From contig JAMQCK010000081.1 in assembly GCA_024196135.1 (NCBI GenBank), positions 1 to 64,000 on the forward strand: a stretch of 64,000 bases of DNA, in the 5' to 3' direction. The translations under genes and the position numbers were made by a program. Below are positions 1-11,251 of this stretch, one piece after another. Position 1 is the first letter of the stretch, and every line of letters begins with the position of its first letter. The DNA is from Pleurotus ostreatus/Saccharomyces cerevisiae fusant (lineage: Eukaryota; Opisthokonta). Below the pieces are notes generated by a model. It saw only the letters and a list, made by a program, of their open reading frames with translations, ran no database searches and was not told where the DNA came from.

Positions 1-1292
1 CCCCCCCCCCCCCCCCCCCCCCGGTCCTGCCCCCCGTCGTCGTAGATACTCTAGGCCTACACCCCATATACGTAGACTGCAAATACAATTTCATCTTACC
101 CCACCCCCACCTTCGCGCGAGTGAGCACAGTCCGAAATGAACGAGTTGGCCGAGATGCGCCGCTTCTCGAGGCATGGGGGCTTATTACCCCTTCCCCCCA
201 CATTCCCCCACTCTTCCCCTTCGCTCTATTCGCATTGTCCTCGCTCAAGCGATCAATTCCATCCCTCAAACTCGGTGGATGCATCCCTTCTGATCCCCTC
301 CTCCCCCGCCCTTCCCTTCCCCACCTTCTTACCCTCTTCCCTTCGCTTTACCAAGTCCATTCTATGTAATTCTATCCCACTTGCTCTCCTTCTCTTGCAC
401 CTCGCGCTCCCTTCCCCCCTTCTCCCCCACTTCTCCTCGTTCTCAACCCCCTTCTCCCGTTCTTCTCACTTCTCTCCGGCCCGTCGTACGTCGCCGAAGA
501 CGAACGTGCGAGTGCGCGACTCTGCGCGTTGTCTCTCCTTCCCCCTCTCCCCCTTCTCCACCTCTGACCTTGTCGAACAAAGTAGCGATCGTCGTTGGCT
601 TGGAACCCAGCCGGGAGTAATCTTGACCATAGATATCGCCGGTGGGCATATTGACCGGTGCGTTATTGCCCTTCTGCGAGAACGTCAACATTTCTGATAG
701 ATAGTCAGCATGCGTTCATGGCATCCCCCAGACAGGGTGCCGAGTGCAGAACCTGATCGAGGGGGCCAACGGTAAGGATGACGTGCAGGTCGCGGCCAAC
801 GACGCGGTCAAGCACCTCGCAAATTTTCATCAAGACATCCGGAAGGTCGACGAGGCGCTGGAAGTCGTGCGTGAGGCCGTGGCTCATCGCATCTTGCGGC
901 GTGAAGAAGAACCAGATGACGATGAGCACCACCTCGCGGTTGCTAAAGTCCATGCGGCCCCTGTACGCCGGTTCAGCACCCGACATCACTCGTCGGACAG
1001 GCAGCCCGCCACCTTCCCCGAAGCCATGGCAGTCTTCGACCCGCGCGTGGCACGTTCGCGCAGCAGATCTTCGTGCCAGGGATGAGGGGGGGAGGTTGCG
1101 AGATCTCAGCGACGGCGTCGTTGGGGGCGTGCACAGATGGGGGTGGCCATTTTGACGAAGGAGGTGATCTCGGCGAAGTGCAAGTTGTTAGCCGGTGCAA
1201 GTCCTTTCCATCAGAAAGACATTGTGAAGCTCTGCATTCAGCATTTGGCATCGACCAGACGACAGTCCTAAAGATGTACAAGGAGGGCTGTT
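1..1292. other. Left-edge sequence without a supported gene
   Basis: The window opens with 22 consecutive C residues, followed by a C/T-rich stretch from about 180 to 580. Overlapping open frames between 705 and 1085 exist on both strands. None shows a family signature or splice structure that I can defend. The pyrimidine bias resembles a core-promoter or transcription-start region, but no gene follows within reach. Confidence 0.4.
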
Positions 1293-3053
1293 CTAATCGA
1301 TAGGTCGACCAGGCAAGTCCTTCTCCAAGACCAAGTACCTCTCGATGCCTGGGGACGTGGCGAGATCAGGGCCTTCAGTGCGTACGTGAAGTTTTTGAGG
1401 CGCGGGCAGAAGGCAGGACGGTGTTCGTGAGCGGCGGTGACGGTCCTCCCGCTGACGACGTTCGCGTCGATACTCATCGCGGTCGACGTCCTCAAAGTCC
1501 GCATAGTCCGCCAGCACCGACTCCGTGACGGCTGTCTCGCCGCTCGCGTCACTCCATATTGTCGAGGGGCGCGACAGAGGGTATTGCTGGCGGTGTCTCG
1601 CAGGCAGCTCGCTGGTGCGTGTCGAGCTGCGCGATGGCGAGGTGCGAGTGTATTGAGGGTGCAGCATGTGGTCCATGGACGGGTAGTATTCCCGGGAGGA
1701 TCTGCTGGAAGGACGATGCTCGCGATACTCGGACGAGCGGGACGAGCGAGGTGCATGAGATGAATGGTAGTGCAGCTCGCGCGACGACGAGGAGCGATAT
1801 CCGCCATAGACTTGCCTAGACGAGGGATGGTACAAATCCTTTGTCGACGACCTAGACAATGACTGGGAGTCCAACCATGATGCGGCGTGTTCGTCTCTTC
1901 TCGAGTACGCCCGGTCCACAAAAGGAGGCCGATACTCCTGCCGCGTCGACCTCCGCGGCTCCCTCATCACTTCCACTGGCGCAGCGTATAATGGGACAGG
2001 GATCCCACACCCATAACTATGCGGGACGGCCAACTGCGGGTGACCATGACACGAATTCGCCGGCGACGCCTGCTTGAGCGGGGCAAGCGCAGTGGCAAGG
2101 TCACCAGGGAGCGTGCTCGACGCGCCAAAGCTGCTGGCACTGGTCTGGCGGGACAATTTCTCCGCGTCGCGCTGGCGCGCTTTGCACAGGGCACTGCGTT
2201 GGTGGAAGCCGAGATAGAGGGCGATGAGGAGGATGGCGCCAACGATAGAGATGGGCACGGCGAAGGCGGCTGTGGGGGCAGGTGTGCGGGAGGAGAGGAC
2301 CTCGGGTGAGCTGGGCGGGGGAGGTGGTGCGGGTGGTGCGATTGGACCAGCGACGGGCGACGGCGTGCTGGCGGCGGCTAGAGGAGCCTGGGCCTGAGCG
2401 GGGTCCTCGTCGTTATTCAGTGCAGCGGGGGCGGCTGGAGGTGGATTGGGGCTGGCAGGGGCGGATTCTGAAGAGAACTTGAGTTTCCAGCGATGTGTAA
2501 GGAGATGGATGCGACTCACTGCTCAGCGAGAAAGTAGGCGACCGCAATCTCGTCCCATAGTTGTCCTCCATGGTCAAGTAGTGCGGGTGATCCGCGGTGA
2601 CGCTCGGGACAGCCCTGTAACGTCCATTTAGTATACAATCTAGCCTCGTTCATCCAAACAACACGCACATAATCATCATCGACGCGCCCCCGCTATGCGT
2701 TACGTCCGGCCATGTCTGCGATCCGCACCCGCCGATATCGAGCCACGCGATTCGAGTCCATCTCCGGAGCGCGACTCAATTTCGTCGTTGTCTGAACCAC
2801 TGTCGCCGCCATTATCGTCACCATTCCCGCCTTTGGCCAAACAGAGGCGGAAGGACGGAGAAGTGATATCCTTGTCTGCAGTCCATTTGGCGACGAGCGT
2901 GTCTGCGGGGCCGTAGATGTCGCCCGCGGAGGGGCTGAGCCAGGTTACGTCGGCGAGGGCGGGGTGGGTGAGGAGGAGGGTGAGGAGGGCGGTTTGGAGG
3001 GTTCTGCAGGGATAATTGTGCAGGGTCTGGCCTCTGCGCTGGGGGGAGGGCAT
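1293..3053 (-). CDS. Secreted/one-pass membrane protein, fungal Ser/Pro-rich family
   Basis: Three exons on the minus strand: 3053-2704, 2614-2520 and 2467-1293, with phases that agree and 52 and 89 nt introns; 539 aa. Residues 1-35 form a signal peptide. The ectodomain starts with TWLSPSAGDIYGPADTLVAKW-type sequence (18 residues seen before the basic K), then SFRLCL and SPTFSLS. This matches a widespread basidiomycete family of cell-surface proteins of unknown role. A Pro/Ala-rich linker leads to one membrane segment near residues 217-235 (ISIVGAILLIALYLGF). A long Ser/Arg-rich cytoplasmic tail of about 300 residues follows. The architecture (ectodomain, stalk, one helix, disordered tail) suggests a wall-facing sensor or scaffold, but that is inference. 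The start is the first ATG before the signal peptide. Confidence 0.8.
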
Positions 3054-5812
3054 CTTGGCTGACTGAATTATAGTTGAATATCAGCAAAGCGGTAAAGGCG
3101 AGACCAGCGCTGGTGCCGTCAAGGCGATATATGAAGCAGAAGACGAGCACGCCGACGTGTCGCTATTATGGAGGTGGCAGGAGGAGGGAGGTAACGGGTG
3201 CTAGGAGGGGGTGGGGGACAGGTTGCCGGTTCCCTCGCACGCAGCGAAGGTGCTCCTTGGCGTGCGGCCCTGGATATCTCTGCCGCCGCGACGAAGCTAT
3301 CCAGCAACGGGACGTCAGAATTGTACGCGTATAAGCGAGGAAGACATACCTATCGAACACGGCAGCAATACTGGGATCGCCCTGGGCTTCGGGAAGTAAG
3401 AACCGGATGCGGGTATGTTGAACAACGCCGCTTTGGTGGTGGAAGGACCAGCGACGGCGGGCGAGTGGATATTTGCCATGACAAGACGAGTGCGGGATGG
3501 AGGTCAGGAACAAGATAGCGTGGGGGCCAGTAGGCGCTCGCTGATATCGAGTGATATCGTCTTCAACCGGCGATGATCTTGAACTGCTGGCCTTTGGATT
3601 CTCACATGTAGCTACTGCCGAGGTCATTCGGGCCCTGCTATGAGCAGCGCGAGCCGCCCGGCGGCGCCCCTCAAGCCGCGCACGGACGCGGACCGCAGAC
3701 CGCTCGGCCGCGACACGCTCGCCTGCGCCCTATCGCGCGCTGGGACGCGTTCTTGCTCACACACGGCAAGCAGCCAACCTGTGTGCGTCTCGAGCATCAT
3801 TCGCCCTAGCTTCCCTTTCTGACCCTCCCATCCCACAGACTACGCTTATGCCGGGTCTATTCTTGCCATCGCCGCGCTTCATAACGCCCCGCAACGTGCA
3901 GAACGATGGCGACCTGCCCTTCCCCTCCGCGCAACCTTCGCACCCTCTCTCTTTGCCGCTTCTCCTCCACAACGACAGTAACACGGTGCTACTCCCTCTC
4001 CCCATTCGATTCTCCATCCCCTTCAAAAAACCAACAGGGCGCCTACAAGCACCCTATCGTCCTCTTGCGTTTGACCACCCACCCGCTCCTCTCTCCCCTC
4101 GCACCGACCTTGCCTTGATCTCCCTCTTCCCCCCCTCCATTCCCACTTCACCTCCCTTGGCCCCCTTTGACCCTCCCTTCCTGCTGCCCCTTCCCTCCTT
4201 TCACCCCTCCCTTACCTTCACCTCTTACCCTATCCTCTCCCTCTTCAAAGATATACTGAAAAAAACATCCCCACTGCTCGACCTGATCCCCCTGCGACAA
4301 CTCCCCTCCCTCATTATTGATCCCTTCCCCTTCGCGCGCCCACCTCCCCACCCCTCGGACAGCTACCCTCCCTCATCCTACTCCCCCTTCGACAGCTGCC
4401 CTCCCTCGACCTCTCCTTCGCCCTCGCTTCCTCCCCCTCTGCGAGCCCCCACTTCCTTCGACAATCACCCTACCCCCGCGGGCTCCCCTCCCCCTACGCT
4501 AACAGGAGCAGGATGATGATTACGCGCCATTAGGGCGCAGTGCGCGCAGTACCTATTGCCATCCCACGCCCACCCCCTGCGTGCATCCCTTCACGCCACT
4601 GCCATCACGCCTTCCTCCCCTCGCATCGCCACTGGCCCCTCTGACGGCCTCTCGGCAACAGTTGTCAGCGGACGTTTGCGCACCTCTGCCTCGCCTCGTA
4701 CGGTTGATAGCGCGGAGCTCGGAGGCGATGACTACGCAAGCGGCACCAATTGAGGAGCACATTATCAACTTTGCCACACCTATGCGCAGTCTGGGCGCGC
4801 GCGCCAGCCCCCCGCACTGAAAGCCACGCGCGAGGGCAGGGGCCCCGCGCAGGAGAGAGGGGAGACGGGCTGGGTTGCATGCACCGCGCTGGACCTTGAG
4901 CGGACTCGGCCTGCTTCAATACGGCTGCTGCGAGGCTGCCTTGCCCTCATCAATTCCCCACAACCGTCCAGCAACCCTTCACCGCCGCCTCCTTTGAACT
5001 TGCGTTCCACATGACCCGCGCTGACTTGGCGACCTCAGAGGCTCACCGCATCGCCGTCAACCTCAGCGCCCTCCATCCATGTGGATGCGGGCGAGGTTCG
5101 CTCCGCAAGAGCTCCTGTCGTCTCCGGTTTTGCACAATCTGCGGCAGGGACTGGTGACCGAGAGGGGGAGAGAAGACCGTGCGCGCACGCTGCCTATGAA
5201 CCTGCACACGCACAGAGGTCTCTAGAACGTACGCAAAGACACCGAGGGCTGACGATGCCGCTGCGATGCCGCCATACCGACACGTCGTCTCCCATTGCAA
5301 GTTCCCACAACCGCAATCACCCGTCCACGTCCAATGCTGGCGACCAGCTCCCTTGAAGCACCCCACCCCCGACGCATCCAGTCTCCGTGGAGCAGAGCAC
5401 GAGGATCGCCCGACTTGGTAGGAGTATACAAGTGCGAACAGTACCTCGTACTTGTCTGCTTTATATATCATCTCTAGATACTTCTGTACTCCTAAATCTG
5501 ATATTCTACTTGGCTCGGCCTTTGATTTTGCTCTTATATTGTCTTGTCCCTTCTTTCATCTCGCTTGCCTCTCATTCCTTTTGCCTGTGTTGTCTGCATC
5601 ATCTGAGTTCAAATCCCCTTGATTCTGCTTTTGGACCATTGAGGTGGCAGTAATGGAGAGCCCCGAAGGGAAAACTGCAAAATCAAGACTAGTGCAGAAG
5701 TAACGGTGGGCCGTTAAATCTCCTTGTCACGTGATTGCGCATAGCACGTGGGGTGAACGTGGGATGGGCGTGCTGGCCTTCCGCACCTACTTCTTGGACT
5801 GCCCCGTCAACT
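3054..5812. other. Long intergenic region, strongly pyrimidine-rich
   Basis: About 2.8 kb between two divergently transcribed genes. From about 3850 to 4510 the plus strand is overwhelmingly C and T. This creates a Pro/Ser/Leu-only open frame that looks like a composition artefact. I see no exon chain or conserved motif. It should hold the promoters of both flanking genes. Confidence 0.5.
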
Positions 5813-8800
5813 ATGGGGGACTTTGTCACCATCAAACTTCCTGTGGATGTTCTTCAGGCCTTACTAGACCATGCTCAGGACACCATCTTACCGCAAGGAA
5901 CACAGACTGCCCTTCTACGCTCTGTTCACGACCAAAGGCATATCATCGAACGCCAGCGCTCATCGTCGGCCACACTTCTGGAAGACCAATCCTCTGAGAG
6001 GCACATATCTTCTACAGGCTATTCTTTTACAAGAGAGAGCACTGCTATCAGCACCACCGATACCGAGAGGTTCGCCGCCTCATTTGCGCCTTCTCCACAC
6101 CTTTCGGACTTCTGCCCTCTACCCGACCAAGCCTGCAAGGGACAGAAGCGCACCCACAGTTCTGAAGACCCTGTAGTGGACAGTCAGGCCTGTCCACCAA
6201 AGAAGAAGGCAGCTATGGGAGGTGAGTTCACTGTCTTGCACATGGGGGTGAATTGCGAATTAATGTGGCGGATTAGGAGTAAATGACAACGGCAATCCCT
6301 GGTTAGATGTCGAACAAGAAGGTGCTAGTCATGGCTCTCCGGAAGAAGAGGTACATGACGAAGAGGAGGGCGAGGAGGGGACACGCCGCGGTCGCTCTCT
6401 ACGCCGGCGCCAGGTTGGTGATGGTGGAGGGGACGGAGGTGGCGGTGGTGGAGGGCAAGGAATGGCACAGCCACGCAGGCTCTCTAAGAAACGCAAGAAC
6501 CGCAAGAGAGCTAAGCGTCGGGAGAATCAGCGTGAACACGCCGAAGCTAGAGAGAGCGAGGTGGAGGGTGAAGACGAGGGCGGAGAAGATGGCCCCCAGA
6601 GTTCGTGCACATCTTCTGTCCAAGGAAATACGCTGAACACAGATGCAGCCTCGCGAAGAATACATCATGATTGGCGGATCGCATCAGCAGCGCCCGAGCC
6701 TACAGAAGACTGTCGCCTGGAATTGGAACACCTGTGTTCTCCTCTCAACAACGCACAAACGGACATTCTCATGACTCTTCTGACCCAGGCGAGTGCGAAC
6801 GCCCTGCAGCATGCTTCCCATGACGCGCTGGACGTCTCTCTGGCATGCACCATCAAATCCCTCAACGGCGACAAGGCCCTCGTCGGTCTGCATCTGGCAA
6901 TGGCGTATATGCAGCTTACTCTGCTGATTGACGCGTCAGTGAATGCCTCTTATACCCCCATTGAAAACTGACCGTTTGCCATAGGGAGGACCGAGTAGCA
7001 CGGGCTTCTAGCAAAGGGCCCAGTCGTTGCGCCAAATCTATTGGCAGAGGCGCATGCAGGAAAGAGCAGGCAAAGCGGCTCGGGATCTGCGCTACCACTC
7101 TGTCTAGCTGGATAGCGAATGGAACACGTTTGCTGTACTTGGCAATCGCAGGTGCGGTCGGATCGTTCCCCCATAATAAACAGGCTGACTCTTTGCTAGG
7201 ATCTCCGATGGTCCTGCCGATCTTAGCAGTGCAGGGACATCTGGCTAAGATATATGGCAAGACTGTGACTGTGGGAGAGGTGATGACCATGGGCGCCATT
7301 CTCCACAATCCTGAAGGTACTCTCTATATTTTTCGACATGGCAAAAAACTGATTAATTGCGGTCAGACACTCCTATGGGGCGAGAAGTGAAGCGGCATTA
7401 CCGACCTCTTGCAGCTCAGGTATACGACAAGTGGAAGTCGAGTAATTGTACCCCTTCCCTCTATGTTCCCTCCGAGAAGAGGCGGGTACCCTTGACCGAA
7501 TGGGAAGTTTGGGATTCGCTGAGGAAAGTGCTACATCTCAAGTATGTTTGTCTTAATTGTATGATTAACAGGGCTAATCTGACACGTAGTGCCTACGCCC
7601 TTCCCGACCTGGATGAGCGCTGGTTAGAAAGGCCCTTGGACGCCAAGTTCTCTTCCTTCGAACAGCAGGTTTGTCTGCCTGTCCCGCGCGTCATTCAGAC
7701 AGAATTTCAAGTCGGCGCCGATTCATGTCCCGTCACACCAGCGACCAAGATAGCGTGGACTGCCCAAGCAAGGTGTGACGTTCAAGATAACATGTACACT
7801 CCTCGAGACATTGATGACCTCGAATATACGGTATGTGTGCTGGATGGGAATATGGACAAGCGCTCACAGGTTGCTAGTTGTCAAACAAATACTCTGCAGG
7901 GGACGACAGCCTGGGCTCGCTTGTGGAAGGGGCCTATGTCGTGGTGGATCCTAGCGTGCTTAAGGGGTAGGCTGAATCCCGAAAGTTCCGGGCTTTTTTG
8001 TTGACAAAAATGAATAGTGTTCCTCTCCACTTGAAAGGCAGGGATATCAAGGAGCAGAAAGAGGCGCTCCTTGCCCTGCTGGTACCCAAGGAAGCTGCAG
8101 CACCGCCCGGACTATCCAGCCCCTTTCTGCAATTACTCGATAGCATTTTGGACCGCCTCAAGACCTTATATCCGAAGGACCTGCACTACGACGAATCCAC
8201 AGGAACCCTCTACTCTGGCTTTGTGGCCATTCATTACACCTGGTATAATAGATATTCCGAGAAAGTAAGCCACGCTCTTCAGACACATCTTTCCAAAGTA
8301 TCTGACACTTCAAAGGGCGACAAGGATTTGCCTGGCCCTGACAAGGCCTATGCCACCCGTATAGTCAGGGGTGAGGCTGGCAAGAGCAATCCTTATCAAC
8401 GCATACCACGCGAGTCTCAAGAAATTCGCGAGGACCCTGCTGGGTACCAGGCTATGTGCGAGATGCTACAGCCTCTTTTCGAGTGGATTCGTACCAGCGT
8501 ACATTCTTCGTTTGCTCGGACTCTCCTAAGTTCGCTGACATGAACGCTCTCAGATGGCGCAGTACCTACCAAATGAAGAGTACGAGCTGCGCGCATATGT
8601 CGAGGACCTTCCCCTACACTCAGACTCTCCCTGCGCGCCCTTTGGTGGCTATGTCGTCAACTTCTGCGTCTGCACCCTCGCCCACCGAGACCATGGGGAC
8701 AAGATTCTGTGCGTTGTTTGTCCTATGGGACAGTGGGAAGGTGGGGAGCTGGTATTGTACGAGGCTGGGTTGATCCTGGCTCTACGCCCGGGAGATCTGG

Positions 8801-8937
8801 TCTTCTTTCCTTCTAACAAAGTGACACATTTTAACATGGATTTTCGGGGGGAGCGGGTGTCTTTTGTGATGCATTCAGATGTGACGGGGGATGCATGGGT
8901 AGAGGAGAGGAATGGGTGGGGTGCCCACGTACAGTAG
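5813..8937 (+). pseudogene. TET/JBP-like 2OG-Fe(II) dioxygenase gene with one in-frame stop
   Basis: Eight exons fit: 5813-6221, 6277-6934, 6985-7151, 7200-7316, 7367-7541, 7590-7834, 7900-8498 and 8554-8937. All phases agree and would give 917 residues plus stop, except for one TAG at 7968-7970 inside exon 7. Sequence on both sides reads through in the same frame (VVVDPSVLKG, stop, then ESRKFRAFLLTKM), and no intron of normal size can remove the stop. The N-terminal half has acidic and Lys/Arg-rich stretches. The last exon is a double-stranded beta-helix oxygenase: HRD (HxD iron ligands) near 8685, distal His in THFNM, and the GERVSF arginine for 2-oxoglutarate. From memory, this layout belongs to the expanded mushroom dioxygenase family related to TET/JBP. 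Catalytic residues look intact, so the lesion may be recent, read through, or strain specific. The actual substrate is unknown. Confidence 0.7.
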
Positions 8938-9442
8938 CGTCTCAGAAACTATACAACTAAACGTGCGGGCCAGAGCAGCTTTGACTCATAAATTCCCCAA
9001 CGTATACTTAAACACGACTTAAAAGGCATGGTGACTCAACGGTGACCGGGGTCCCTTCATCGGCAAGCCGGCCCAATCAGGCACAGAAGTTGCCGGGGAG
9101 GCGTGTAGCTCCGGCTTTCCATACCTTCCCCTTGCCTTCTCCAGAATCAAGCCACCAGTAGATTGCCAGCATTCTCGTGACGTCGCCGGGAGCGGAGCCG
9201 CTCTTCGAACTCAACATGAATAGGCGAAAGGCAAGCTCTTCCACATACATCACCCTCCAACGCTTCCCCGCGTTCGGGCGTGTGGCGAGTTCTCTCGAGG
9301 GTGTCTTCGAATTTGATCCGAGCCTACCTTTCGCGGTTATAAACCGCCGCGGTGGACCAGCGCGTAATCGGTATAAATACCAGGCGTTGCCAGTGCTGGC
9401 CTTTGCAGTTCTGATGAGTGCAAGCCCTTGCCCGCAACCACC
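8938..9442. other. Intergenic region with promoter of the first arrestin gene
   Basis: About 500 bp between two plus-strand genes. It contains a near-palindrome with 6-nt arms around ATA at 9333-9347 and a TATA box at 9371. No further coding signal is visible. Confidence 0.5.
9371..9378 (+). promoter_or_regulatory. TATA box of the arrestin-like gene
   Basis: TATAAATA lies 65-72 nt upstream of the chosen ATG at 9443, a normal distance for a fungal core promoter. Confidence 0.6.
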
Positions 9443-11251
9443 ATGTCCTCGGGTTCCGTCAGCTTTGTGCGCCCATCAACCGCGCCCGCCGGCCGAGCGA
9501 ACAACGTACGGCGTCTCTTCTCACGTAGCGGCCCGGGGCGTCCGCATGGCCTCCCTCTCCCCCCTGGCCTGCACGATGACGCCGAAGAGGACGTCGATGG
9601 TCGCGATGAAGAGGACCAGGGGGGCCTGCCTGGATACGCCGAGCGCGCGCCGACGCCCCCACCTAGCTTCAACTCGGCCCCGCGCGAGTACACTCTGCAC
9701 ATGACCCACAAGAAGCGTGTCTGGGCATCGCTCAAGCTCGTCAGCCACGCACCGGCGTCGCGCTCGGCGGGCGACGCCCCCGCCTTCATGGAAGGCAACC
9801 CCATCAAGGGTACCATGACGCTCGACCTGGACTCTGCAGAGCCGATTACGAAGGTGTACATCGAGGTGAGCCGGACAGAAGGATACTCGCGCTTGTTCGT
9901 GTGCTTGACCTAGAACAGATATCGGGCCGCTATCTCAATGACCGTTACCCGTACCGGCAGGACTTTACCTTTCTGTCGCTGACGCAGAATTTATGGACGA
10001 CTAGCGACGGCGATCCGAATCAGTCGGGCGACCAGCGCTTTCGTGGAAAGCTGAAAGGTTACTACCGATGGCCCTTCAGCGTCGAGCTACCGACGAGGAT
10101 GTCTGTGCCACACGACCTTCAGTCGGGGCCAGCGACCGATGCGATCCGCCTGCCGCCGACTTTCCTAGAGAAAGACGTGCCGGCATCCATCTACTACTAC
10201 TTCGAAGCTGTTATTGTTCGCGGTGGACTCTTTCGCCACCATCACAAGTGAGGATCCATCTCAGCTCGCGGCTCTTCCGTCAATCTCATCCATTCATTGA
10301 CAGAATTAGCACCATGTTCTTCTACCACCCGCGCGTTCAGCCACCACCCGCGTCCGAACTCCGACAACTGGCCTACCGGACAAGGAGCTCCATTTTAGGA
10401 CCAGAGGAGGATCCTTCGGGCTACCTCACCCGCAAGGTGCGCGCCTAGGTCCTTGTCTGCTAATGCGCGCTGCTAATGCGCCCCATAAAGGTCAAGACCC
10501 GGGGTACACTCTACGGCAAACGTGATGTCTTCACGTCCATCTCTGTGCGTTATGCACCTCGCGCTCGGCACGCGCTCGACCCACTTACGCTGACTTGCAG
10601 CTCTCCCTGGCGCTCCCCGTGCGTGTCGCCGCTTCCTCTCCATGCGCCCTGCTTACGCACCGCCCAGCTCTCGTACACACGCGGGACCGTCATTCCGTGC
10701 AGTCTCACAATTTCTTGCCCAGACGCACCGGCACTCGACGCCCTTGCTCGTCCCGCGCACCTTTTCGTCCACCTTCAACGCCGACTTAGCATGCGGGTAG
10801 CCGCTCCCGCTGGCCACCGCCGCATCATGCCTACCGCGCCACCCATGCCCGCCGACCAAACCGCGCCCATTTCGCGCGCCGTCTGGTGGCCCGCCGCGAC
10901 AGCGACAGGAGGCCAACGCGCCACATTCCGCGGCGAGATCTGGCTTCCAAGAAACCTCAAGCCCTCCTTCGCCATCCCTTACTTCAGCATTGACGTGAGT
11001 TCACCATCATCTTTTCCTCCATTTCCTTTTCTTGCAAGCCTATTGGTGACACGGGTCTGCTGAGCGCTGAGGCTATGCAATTCCAGTACTCGGTGGTGCT
11101 TCTGCCGCTATCGGCGAGCTTCTATGTGCCAGAAGAGAAAGGTGTGCTGCTGGAAGAACCTGTCGAGATCGCGACGGTACCGCCCGTCGGCCCAAAGGCC
11201 CGGCGATACGCACCTTCCGCGACGGCGGATCGTCCGCCTGGAGGCATGTGA
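9443..11251 (+). CDS. Arrestin-like protein 1
   Basis: Exons 9443-9865, 9919-10247, 10304-10436, 10491-10544, 10601-10618, 10668-10994 and 11087-11251 give 482 aa in a consistent frame. After a disordered N-terminus, YTLHMTHKKRVWASLKL begins an arrestin N-domain. GRYL, DFTFLSLTQNLW and FSVELPTRM follow. The C-domain contains LSYTRGTVIPCSLTISC and ends with SVVLLPLSASFYVP. Alpha-arrestin-like proteins usually act as adaptors that recruit ubiquitin ligases to membrane transporters. I see no clear PPxY motif, so the partner is open. Exon 5 is only 18 nt (LSLALP) and has an exact counterpart in the paralogue at 41579-43282. The first ATG after the TATA box was used; the frame begins with no ATG upstream. 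Confidence 0.82.

Noticed and set aside
1..22. Poly-C start considered as a telomere or contig-end signal
   Set aside because: It is not a telomeric repeat unit; could be a natural homopolymer or an assembly edge.
705..1085. Overlapping open frames on both strands, one with a hydrophobic start (MDFSNREVVLIVIWFFF) recalling PMP3-type proteolipids
   Set aside because: Similarity fades after the first 20 residues, polar residues fill the second membrane segment, and the opposite strand is equally open. Not reported as a gene.
3848..4516. 222-codon Pro/Ser/Leu-rich open frame
   Set aside because: It follows from the pyrimidine-only composition of the plus strand and has no domain, splice signals or residue diversity.
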